64,000 nt of DNA from an uncultured bacterium (lineage in GTDB: Bacteria; Bacillota; Clostridia; Oscillospirales; Acutalibacteraceae), in contig CAJMOH010000003.1 of assembly GCA_905215055.1 (NCBI GenBank), forward strand, positions 1 to 64,000, given 5' to 3'. The first letter of the stretch is position 1, and each line of letters begins with the position of its first letter. The notes under the pieces were generated by a model, which was given only the letters and a program-made list of their open reading frames with translations, ran no database searches and was not told the DNA's origin. The position numbers were made by a program, and so were the translations under genes. Shown here one piece after another: positions 25,314-33,500 of the stretch.

Positions 25314-27182
25314 TCAAAATTCCTCCGGCGGTTTGGAGGAAACATAGAGCCTGGCTCTTCGCCGGGGTGGGTCTGGTTCTCTGTCAGATGGCTGTGGTTG
25401 CTGGGTTCTGGGCGGTTCTGTTTCCAGCGGCCGGGCGGGGGTATAGTCCAACACACTGGCCCGGACAATCTCTTTCGCCATGGGCAGCTCGGTATAGTCC
25501 ACTTTCTGGAGCTTCAACAGATTGTGCCCCCGGATGACCACCAGCAGCTCCTCGTTGGGCAGACGCAGCACCTCGTCGGGGGTGAGGAGCCGCCGCTTGC
25601 CTTGGCCCTGAGTTTGGCGATACTGGGGGATCACCTGGGCCACCGCCATGGTCTGGCGCACCGTCATGGTGGAACTGACTTGGATGCTCATGTCCCCGCT
25701 GCGGGCGGAGAAGAACTCCGCTGTCACATCGTCGGTACACCCCAGCATCAGCTGGATGTCACAGTTGCCGATGATCTCCGCCCACAGGTTGTTGGGGTAC
25801 CGGTTCTGCAGCTGCCCCAGGCTCTGCACCGCCAGCATCACGTAGATTCCCCGGCTGCGGATGACCGAGAGGGTGCGGGTGAAGTCCGAGCCGTCCGACG
25901 CTCCGCCCAGCTTCCCGATGTTGTTGAACTCATCCAGGATCAGGTTCACCGGCACAGGGCAGCGCATCTCCGGGGTGCTGTCGGCAAAGCGCACCAGCTT
26001 AATGAATAGGAAGGAGAAGAACAGGGAGCTGAGAAACGCCATGGTGGCGTCCTGGTCGCTGAGGACCACAAAGTAGGCGCACTTTTTCCTCCCCGGCGCC
26101 GTCAGGTCGATATCACTGTGGCGGATGATGGAGGCCACAGCCTCGTTTTGCAGCACCTGCAGCCGGGTGCCCAGCCCCAGGACAATGCCGGAGCGCACTG
26201 TGTCGCTGGCCTGAGCAAACAGGCTGTAAGGCCCACGGGCGGGATGGTCCAGGGGCAGCCGCTCGAACAGGGCGGTGAGCTGGGCCGGGCTGTGGCGCAA
26301 GAGCATCTCATACACTGCCGCCAGGTTCTTCTCCTCCGGGCTGCGGGCGGGGTCCAAATCCACATAGAGGATGAGTGCCTTTAAGAGGTTCCCCTCGCCG
26401 TTGTCCCAGAAATGGTCAAACTTGCCGGAACTGGTGTTGCCGATGATCACGTTGGTGAGCACCTGGGCCAGGAGGGTATCCCCCCACAAGTCCGCCATGC
26501 AGTTCCAGGAATCCCCGTGCTCCGGGTTCACCAGGTTGAACACTTTCACCTCGTAGCCATGGCTGCGGAACAGCTCCGCCGTGTCTGCGTAAAGCTCCCC
26601 CTTGCTGTCGGTGACAATGGCCGACTCTCCCCGGCGGATGATATTGAAGATGGCTGGCCGGATGACACCCCTGGACTTGCCCGTACCGGATGCGCCAAAC
26701 ACGGCGATGTGCCGGTTGAGGCGGGTGTCCACCGGCAGGCAGACGGCTTTGCCGCCCCGTTTGCCCAGCAGGATGTCCTCCGCTTTGGCCAGTGGCTCTA
26801 CGGTGAGCACTTCTTTCAGCTCCCGCTCCCCCATCCAGGAGGCGGTGCCGTAGGTGCCCTCCTTGCTGACGGTGAAGCCCCTGGGGTCCTGGCCGCTGCC
26901 GCCGAACCGGTCGCTGAACTTGAAATACAGTGCCAGGGCTGCGCCGGCCACCAACAGAACGCCCATGCCCTTCAACCCAGAAAGGGTAAAGGCCGCCCGG
27001 ACACAGTCCCCTACCTCCAGGCTGGGGAATTCGATCACAGCCTGACCTGTCATGCCGCCGGCTCTCTCCCAGGCAGCGTAACTCTCCAGCAGCTGGCCGA
27101 TCAGGCCCCCAAAATAGAGAAGGGCGGCAAGCCCCAATAGGACTGCCGCCACGATTCCCAAAATACGTATGGCCTTTTTCAA
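25314..27182 (-). CDS. virD4: Type IV coupling protein VirD4/TraG
   Basis: A 622-residue ATPase with two N-terminal membrane helices (about 5-30 and 70-90), then TYGTASWMGERELK, Walker A AVFGASGTGKSRGVIRPAI, SAIVTDSKGELYADTAELF, WDNGEGNLLKALILYV and Walker B VNLILDEFNNIGKL, ending with GCTDDVTAEFFSARSG. All are typical of TraG/VirD4 proteins that bring DNA-relaxase complexes to the secretion channel. TTG at 27182 overlaps the upstream stop by four bases (TTGA) and has GGAAGGGGG upstream; the longer frame is an overlap artefact. It is the strongest evidence for conjugation in this block. Confidence 0.96.
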   Translation of the reverse strand: MKKAIRILGIVAAVLLGLAALLYFGGLIGQLLESYAAWERAGGMTGQAVIEFPSLEVGDCVRAAFTLSGLKGMGVLLVAGAALALYFKFSDRFGGSGQDPRGFTVSKEGTYGTASWMGERELKEVLTVEPLAKAEDILLGKRGGKAVCLPVDTRLNRHIAVFGASGTGKSRGVIRPAIFNIIRRGESAIVTDSKGELYADTAELFRSHGYEVKVFNLVNPEHGDSWNCMADLWGDTLLAQVLTNVIIGNTSSGKFDHFWDNGEGNLLKALILYVDLDPARSPEEKNLAAVYEMLLRHSPAQLTALFERLPLDHPARGPYSLFAQASDTVRSGIVLGLGTRLQVLQNEAVASIIRHSDIDLTAPGRKKCAYFVVLSDQDATMAFLSSLFFSFLFIKLVRFADSTPEMRCPVPVNLILDEFNNIGKLGGASDGSDFTRTLSVIRSRGIYVMLAVQSLGQLQNRYPNNLWAEIIGNCDIQLMLGCTDDVTAEFFSARSGDMSIQVSSTMTVRQTMAVAQVIPQYRQTQGQGKRRLLTPDEVLRLPNEELLVVIRGHNLLKLQKVDYTELPMAKEIVRASVLDYTPARPLETEPPRTQQPQPSDREPDPPRRRARLYVSSKPPEEF

Positions 27183-28318
27183 ACAGTGCCCCCTTCCAGC
27201 ATTTCCCGTTCTACACTTTCCAACTCGATTGTTGTCACTTTCGCCATGTCTTCCAAAAACTCCCCCACAAACCCGGCCTGCTGGGGAAAGCACAACACCT
27301 CGAACTTTCCGGGCCTGCCCCACAGGGCCTCTTTGAAGCGAAGGAGCCTGGCGATGTCCCCATCCAGGTGGGAAAAGATTTTTACCCCCTCCACCTGGGC
27401 GTCGTATTCCATGGCGCCCCGGCCAAAGGTGCGGTCCGCCGGTTCGAAGAGCAAGTCAAGCAAACGCTCCTGCCAGTGTGGCTGGATAAGCATCCCCAGG
27501 AGCCGGGCCCCAAAGCCATCCAGCGGGACAAAGTAGATATGGGGATAGATTCCGTCAAAGCGAAACTCCCGTCGCTCCTGCTGGGAGGCGGACAAAGTTT
27601 CCAACGCCACCTGGTAGGACTGCCCCAGCAGCAGGGCGCCGTCCAGCCTCTCCACCCCACCGTTGAGCCGGGCAACTTCAGACAAGCTGTGGAGAGCCTT
27701 GAACTCCCCCATGCCCTGCCACTTCATGGCGGCGTTACGAGCGTTGTACACAGCATAGCACCCGCCGGGATAGAACAGCGCCCCTACCGTCCGGGTGAAC
27801 AGCGTCTTCTTCTCCTCACCGGGGAATGTTTTCTTGATGTCCCGGCCCAGGTACAAAGCGGGAACATCCGGTGTGACTTTGCGAATCTCCTCCCGCTGAA
27901 ACCGGGGCAGGTCGTAGGGCAGCACCTCCACCCCGGCACTCATGCAGAGGGCCACCGCCTCCGCCACTCGGTAATTCCGGTCCCGGTGGGCGGCGTCCCC
28001 CGGAAAGTGGTGCTCCCAGAAAGAATCCATATAATACCCATAGGCTGCCGGGTGGAGCCAGCGAAGCAAAGGAAGCGCCCCTTTGTAGAGTCGCAGGCTT
28101 TTCTCCCGTCCCCTGCCATTGAGGACAAAGAGCTTGGCCCTCACCTCCTCCCCTGTCTGTGGGTTGCGGATGAGTTGGGACTCTGTTCCCCGCCGCACCA
28201 CCTCCCGCAGCACCCGTTCCTTCCCCAATAGCCCCAGGGAACACAGGGGATATTCCCCCGTCACCGCCAGGGCCTGCACCAAAAGATGCACATGACTGCC
28301 GGGGCGCAATGTAAGCAT
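27179..28318 (-). CDS. Conserved-looking conjugative-block protein of unknown function
   Basis: A 379-residue soluble protein with no domain I can name. It opens MLTLRPGSHVHLLVQAL; the middle contains YNARNAAMKWQGMGEFKA and DGIYPHIYFVPLDGFGARLL. There are no membrane helices or nucleotide-binding motifs. It is translationally coupled to VirD4 and follows two other small accessory genes of the block, so a role in transfer or its regulation is likely. The N-terminal HVHLLVQALAVTGEYP followed by a basic region may include a winged-helix-like fold, but this is a guess. Confidence 0.65.
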   Translation of the reverse strand: MLTLRPGSHVHLLVQALAVTGEYPLCSLGLLGKERVLREVVRRGTESQLIRNPQTGEEVRAKLFVLNGRGREKSLRLYKGALPLLRWLHPAAYGYYMDSFWEHHFPGDAAHRDRNYRVAEAVALCMSAGVEVLPYDLPRFQREEIRKVTPDVPALYLGRDIKKTFPGEEKKTLFTRTVGALFYPGGCYAVYNARNAAMKWQGMGEFKALHSLSEVARLNGGVERLDGALLLGQSYQVALETLSASQQERREFRFDGIYPHIYFVPLDGFGARLLGMLIQPHWQERLLDLLFEPADRTFGRGAMEYDAQVEGVKIFSHLDGDIARLLRFKEALWGRPGKFEVLCFPQQAGFVGEFLEDMAKVTTIELESVEREMLEGGTV

Positions 28319-28459
28319 TCCTTGCCACCTCCCAATGAAGAATTTCCCGACAACCTGCCTGCTCTCTTCGTCGGATTTTGCCCGCTCTCACTCCTGGAAC
28401 ACCTAGATTTTCCGGGCATTCCAGGGGATTTGGCGGGACTGTATTTTGCCGGGTGTGGT

Positions 28460-29167
28460 TCAGGCCCATTTTGCCCTATCTTTTTGGGCCGCTTTCGGGC
28501 ACTTTTCCAGCAGCGCCACCCCCTCCTCCGGCATGGATTTTTCCGACAACAGCCACAGGGGGAAGTCCCCCTCCGGCACAACGTAGACTTCCGTTCGCTC
28601 CGGATCCCCCAGGGCGGTGCAGGCGTAGTGGCTGCACACCCTGGGGCAGTCGTCTTCCATGGTGTAGAGGGCCACGGCGTCCGCCACCATGTTGGTCTCG
28701 ATGTTATCGTGGTCCCGGAACCGCCGCTCCGGCCGGTCCCTGGCATAGACATGGCGGAAGATTAGCACACAGGGGCTGTACCGGGGCAGCGGGATCTGCT
28801 GGAAGAACCGGCGCAGTGCCGGGTACACCAAGGACCGCACATAGGCGGCGGAGCCTGTCTCCTTTTTGGGGAGCAGGAACGGCATCCGCAGGCAGAACCA
28901 GCCCTCCTGGGTAAACCCGATGTCCATCGGCACCGTCTCGCGGACCATCCCCGCCACCTCCTGAAACGCCCGCAGCCTGCCGGTATACGCCGGCAAAGCC
29001 CTGGCCAAAAGGGTGGCCTGTTCGCAGGCGGCAACCAGGCGGAAAGCCAGCTGGTAGGCGGTTTCCTCCTCCTGGGCCTGCTGGACAGAGCGCAGCAGCA
29101 CCTGGATCTGCCTCTCTTTGCCCTCCAAATCCCGGAGGGTCTTCTGAAAGGATGGGCCCATGGTCAT
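28460..29167 (-). CDS. Conjugative-block protein, DUF6100-like
   Basis: A 235-residue soluble protein, helical at the N-terminus (about 5-75, with heptad-like spacing in KTLRDLEGKERQIQVLLRSVQ) and mixed alpha/beta later (DIGFTQEGWFCLRMPFLLPKK, VLIFRHVYARDRPERRFRDHDNIE, DNIETNMVADAVALYTMEDD). From memory it looks like a family labelled DUF6100 in Clostridial mobile elements. The HDNIETNMVADAVALY segment might be a metal or nucleic-acid site. Its ATG overlaps the upstream stop by four bases. No function can be assigned. Confidence 0.65.
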   Translation of the reverse strand: MTMGPSFQKTLRDLEGKERQIQVLLRSVQQAQEEETAYQLAFRLVAACEQATLLARALPAYTGRLRAFQEVAGMVRETVPMDIGFTQEGWFCLRMPFLLPKKETGSAAYVRSLVYPALRRFFQQIPLPRYSPCVLIFRHVYARDRPERRFRDHDNIETNMVADAVALYTMEDDCPRVCSHYACTALGDPERTEVYVVPEGDFPLWLLSEKSMPEEGVALLEKCPKAAQKDRAKWA

Positions 29168-29685
29168 TCACCTCCTGAAAAGAATTGGACCTCTGGTTCC
29201 TCCTTGCCCTGGAAAGACACCGTGGCGAGCAGGCACGGCGCCTGGGGCAAGGTGAGTTTGGAGGCCGTCTGTGTGTTGGGCACCACGATAATGTATTTGA
29301 GGTCCTCTTGAGGCTGGAGCAACCGGGTCAGGTGCTGCTCCCCCTCATAGAGAACCACGATCTCGTACCCCACGTTCTCCTTGAGAAAAAAGATCTGGCT
29401 GGGGTAGGTGGCCGGATAGTGGGCTAGGGGCTCCACGTGGTCGATGAACCGTAGCAGCACCCACACCGCCACAATCACCCGCTGGTCCGGGACACAGTAG
29501 GAGTCCAGGCCCAGGTAATAGCCGCCGGCCACCGGGGCAATGCGGTGGTCCCGCTCCAAGTTGTGGAGAACCCGCTCCGCCGTGGAGGGCGTCTTGTGCC
29601 GCAGCAGCCTCACCACCTGGGCCCTGGGCAGCGGCCCGTACTGGGACAGCCATTTGATTACGTACTGTTCATCTGTTAAAAGCAT
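29164..29685 (-). CDS. Winged-helix protein of the conjugative block (DUF5697-like)
   Basis: A 173-residue protein. The N-terminal ~65 residues form a winged helix (LTDEQYVIKWLSQYGPLPRAQVVRLLRHK, then TAERVLHNLERDHRIA), and the C-terminal half is a mixed domain with YIIVVPNTQTASKL. From memory it resembles DUF5697 and the replication-relaxation group found with Clostridial transfer genes. ATG at 29685 follows GGAGAG by 7 bases. Together with the two genes downstream it may regulate transfer or prepare DNA; there is no direct evidence. Confidence 0.68.
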   Translation of the reverse strand: MLLTDEQYVIKWLSQYGPLPRAQVVRLLRHKTPSTAERVLHNLERDHRIAPVAGGYYLGLDSYCVPDQRVIVAVWVLLRFIDHVEPLAHYPATYPSQIFFLKENVGYEIVVLYEGEQHLTRLLQPQEDLKYIIVVPNTQTASKLTLPQAPCLLATVSFQGKEEPEVQFFSGGE

Positions 29686-29767
29686 GGCATCTCTCCTTGA
29701 TTGAATGCGATTTTCCTCCCGGAACACCTCTAGCTGGTGTCCCAGGGAACAAAGGCGGAATAGGGAT

Positions 29768-30571
29768 TCACTCCCCCACCTCCTCCGCCAGACTTGCCAC
29801 CACCAGCACCCTGGTGTCCCCGCCCCAGTCGCCGCAGGTAGAGAGGGTGAGGTACCCCTCGGTGTGGTGAATCACATCTAAATTTGCGGCCTGGAACAGG
29901 GCCGAGCGGAAGTCCGATTCCGCTACCGGGTCGCTCAAATCCGTATAGCGGTACACGGGGGATTCCACCGTGGTTTCCAGCATCGCCAGCACCTGGTAGT
30001 GGTATTGGGTGTTATCCAGCTCCAGGTAAATGTCCTGGTGGGTCTGGCGGAAGTTGGGTTCCAGGTACTGCACGATTGGCTTGAACATGGAGCCATTCAG
30101 CATATTGTGGCCGTACACGATGAGGTTCTGCCCCTCCGCCTGGGCTACATTTCTGCCGTCCAGAAACGGCGTCCCGCCGCTGGCGGATTGTCCAAAGAAA
30201 TCCCGGCGCAGGTACCGCTCCGGCTCATCGGGTGTGTGCATGATGGGGTAGTCGATGCCCGTGTCCGGGATGGTAAGCCAGCCCACGCAGTCCGAATTTT
30301 CGGCTTGCAGGGCGGCCAAGTCGTGGCGGAACGTGGTATTGGAATCTTCCAACGTCAGGGTGACGGCGGAGGTTTCTCCCTCTGCTGTATTTGATTCAGC
30401 AGGTTGCTCATCTGCCACCGTGGGCTCCTCCAAGACGAACTCCTGGGAGAGCCCGGCAAAGGCCTCTTTCTGGTGGTGGGAATCCAGGGCATACCAGCCC
30501 AGCCAGAGCCCGCAGCCCACGATGACCACCACCAGGGCCACGCTGATGACCACAAGTACTTCTTTCTTCAT
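29768..30571 (-). CDS. srtB: Class B sortase of the conjugative block
   Basis: A 267-residue enzyme with an N-terminal anchor helix (about 5-28), a linker, then GWLTIPDTGIDYPIMHT, LIVYGHNMLNGSMFK with the catalytic His, YLTLSTCGDWGGD with the catalytic Cys, and TRVLVVASL with the catalytic Arg. Class B by the TLSTC context and by length. The gene follows the adhesin gene with ATG at 30571 and GAGGTGA overlapping the adhesin stop, so it is almost certainly dedicated to that 1783-residue VPQTG protein. Confidence 0.92.
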   Translation of the reverse strand: MKKEVLVVISVALVVVIVGCGLWLGWYALDSHHQKEAFAGLSQEFVLEEPTVADEQPAESNTAEGETSAVTLTLEDSNTTFRHDLAALQAENSDCVGWLTIPDTGIDYPIMHTPDEPERYLRRDFFGQSASGGTPFLDGRNVAQAEGQNLIVYGHNMLNGSMFKPIVQYLEPNFRQTHQDIYLELDNTQYHYQVLAMLETTVESPVYRYTDLSDPVAESDFRSALFQAANLDVIHHTEGYLTLSTCGDWGGDTRVLVVASLAEEVGE

Positions 30572-30577
30572 GGCCAC

Positions 30578-33500
30578 TCACCTCGTTCTTTTCATCAGAA
30601 TCAGGACGATACCCAAGCCGCCCAGGGCCAGGATGAGCAACGCCCCCACCCACAAAGGGGCCCGGCTGCCGCCGGTCTGAGGCACCTGGTGAGCGGGTTC
30701 TTCCGGTTCAGTGGGTTCATCGGGAGTATCGGGTTCTTCGGGCTCGCCGGGCTCCTCCGGTTCCTCCGGGCTGGGCTCGTCCACCATGCCCACGAACTGG
30801 ATTTCACTGGTTTCTTCCACGGCAAAGGTGATGTCCCCCGCCAGCTGGTACCCCTCCGGCGCGGAGATTTCTTTTAAGACGTAACCCTCATCCACGGGCA
30901 GACCCGTGATGACGTGGGGGATGTCGGAAGTTTCCCAGGTGTCCAACAGCGACCCGTCCGGGGCGTACAGTTCCAGCACGGCGCCGGGGAGTTCCTCGCC
31001 GGATTCGGCGTCCACTTTGCTAAAATGCACCACGGTCTGGGAGTTGACGATATCCTCCAGGTCGATGTCGGTTTTGTCCAGTTCCACGGCGATGGGCTCT
31101 GCCTGGGTAATATAGCCTGGCAACGTTTTCAGCTCAGCTATCTGGTAATCGCCATATGGGACGTCAAAGAAGAATTCCCCATCGGAAGAAGTTTCCACAG
31201 TGGCGATGGCATTTTCTTCAGTGAGCTCGGTGGTATCAGAGGAGAACAGCCCAAAGGTCACGCCCTCCAGGGGCATTTCCTCGGCCCCGGTTTTGTGGCC
31301 GGTGATTTTGCCCCGGAGCAAGGCGTTGTAGAACTCCACAGTGGCGGCTTCCTCGGCCGTCACGGTGACTGTCTGGCCGGCGGGAATCTCATACCGAGCT
31401 GTCAGGTCGCTTTCCTGCTCGGTGATGGTGTATACGCCGGGGGATAAGTCCTCGATGTAGATTTCCCCGGCTCCATCGGTAATATGGGTCTGGCTGTAGC
31501 CCTCACCCTCCACCAGGAACGTGAAGCCCTCTAGGGCGCCATCTTCGGACGATTTCTTAATCAAGAGCCCGCCCCTGGGGTTGACCACGATAGTTTGGGA
31601 CTCGTCGTTGATGTCGGCGTGGGAGACTACTTCTACGCCATCGGAATAGAGGGTTTCGAACACCACGATGGTGGTTCCTCCCAATGCGAAGGCATCCAGG
31701 GTGTAGGTCAGCTCCACAGTGCCGGTGGTTTCCTCCGCTGTAAACTCCACCTCGGCGGTGACTTCCGCGCCATCTACCAGGAGTGGTTCCCCTGTGCCCT
31801 TGTCCATGAGGATGCCTGAAACGGTGTAGGTTTCACCAGGGTTCAGCCCGCTGTACTCCACCATGTCCACAATGGTGATTTCACCTACAGGGTCGGCAGT
31901 GTGCTGACCGTCCACGGTGGCAGTGGTGCCGATTTTCGGCCCCTCTACAAAGGTGACGGTCTGGCCCTCGTCCTCGATGTCGGTGTGGGCGGTCACTTCG
32001 TTCTCGCCCTGGTACAGGGTCTCAAACACGACCACGGACTTACCCAGCAGGGCGGAGCCGTCAAAAGTGAACAGCACATCCACCGTGCCGCTGGACTCAG
32101 TAGGGGTGAACGTGGCCTCAGAGGTCACCTGCTGGTCGTTCACCAGCAGAGGTTCTCCCATTCCCTTGTCCATGAGCACACCTTTTAGGTTATACTCCTG
32201 GCCCACGGTCAAGCCGCTGTACTCCACCGTGTCGGTGATGGTGATTTGCTCGGCAGGCTGGGCAGTCTTTTCTCCGTTCACGTTCGCGGTTGTTCCAATC
32301 TTAGGTTGCCCGAAAGAAATCGTCTGCCCCTCGTCCTCCAGGTCGGTGTGGGAGACTACTAAGGCTTCATCTTGGTACAGGTCCTCAAAGACCACCACGG
32401 ATTTGCCCGCCAAGGCGGAGACGTCGAAAGTGTAGGTGAGCTCCACGGTTCCCTCCGAGGTGGTGGGAGTGAACTCCAACTCAGCGGTGATTTGCTGTTC
32501 GTTAATCAACAGCGGCTCGCCGGTAGACTTGTCCATGAGAATGCCGCTCAGTTTGTAGGTCTGGCCCGCTTTGAGGTTCTTGTACGTCACAACATCGGTG
32601 ATGGTGACCTCTCCAGCGGGTTCTGCCGTATGCTCCCCGTCCACCAGGGCCGTGGTGCCGATCTCCGGCACACCCTCAAACTGGTCGTCAATAGTCCCCA
32701 GCTCAATCACCGTGTTGTTGCGGGAAATCGTAATGTTGGGGATGCTCACGAGCTCGTAGCCCTCATTGGCAGAACAGGGCAGCTCCTCCAAGGTATAGGT
32801 ATCGTAAGGCAGGGCACACAATTTATCCTGGACATCTACAGTCCAGCCCTCGGTGGTCAGACCAAACCAAGTGCCCGCATGGTCATCCCACTGGGTTTCA
32901 TCGGTAAGCCCATCGTTGCCGTTGGTGTTCTGCGAGTGAGCGTTCCAGCTTGATGCGGTTCTCACCTCGCCGTTTTCATCGGTGATCACAATATGGCTTT
33001 CTCCGGTGGTCTGGCTGGTGAGCTTAAAGGCCACATTCGCGAAACGGTGCATATTGTCCTCACCGACCTTGACGAACTGCAAGTCTCCTCTGACCACTTG
33101 GTTGTAGGCGGCGTCGCTGTCCCGGAACTCGACGACCTCCCCGTCCTTGCGAATCTGGAAGCTTCGCACTGTCTGGTCGGTGTGGAGATAGCCCTCGCCG
33201 GGCTTCGTTTCCACCATCTGGTAGGAGCCGTAGGGCAGGGCACGGGCGTCCGTCTGGGCGACGCCGTCCACCACCTCAATGGTGGCGCACACCTCGCCGG
33301 GCTGGTACAGCGCCCCGCCCACATACACGGCGTTCACACTCTTGTTGGTGATTTCAAAGAGAGTGCCGTCCAAACTGGCTTCGCCCAGAGGTGTGAGCAG
33401 GCCGGATTCCAGGTCGCGTTTTTCTATCAAGACGCCCCCTCGCACCACTTCGTCCGCCATGGTGAATTCATAGATGATGCCGTCATCCTCCACCAAGACC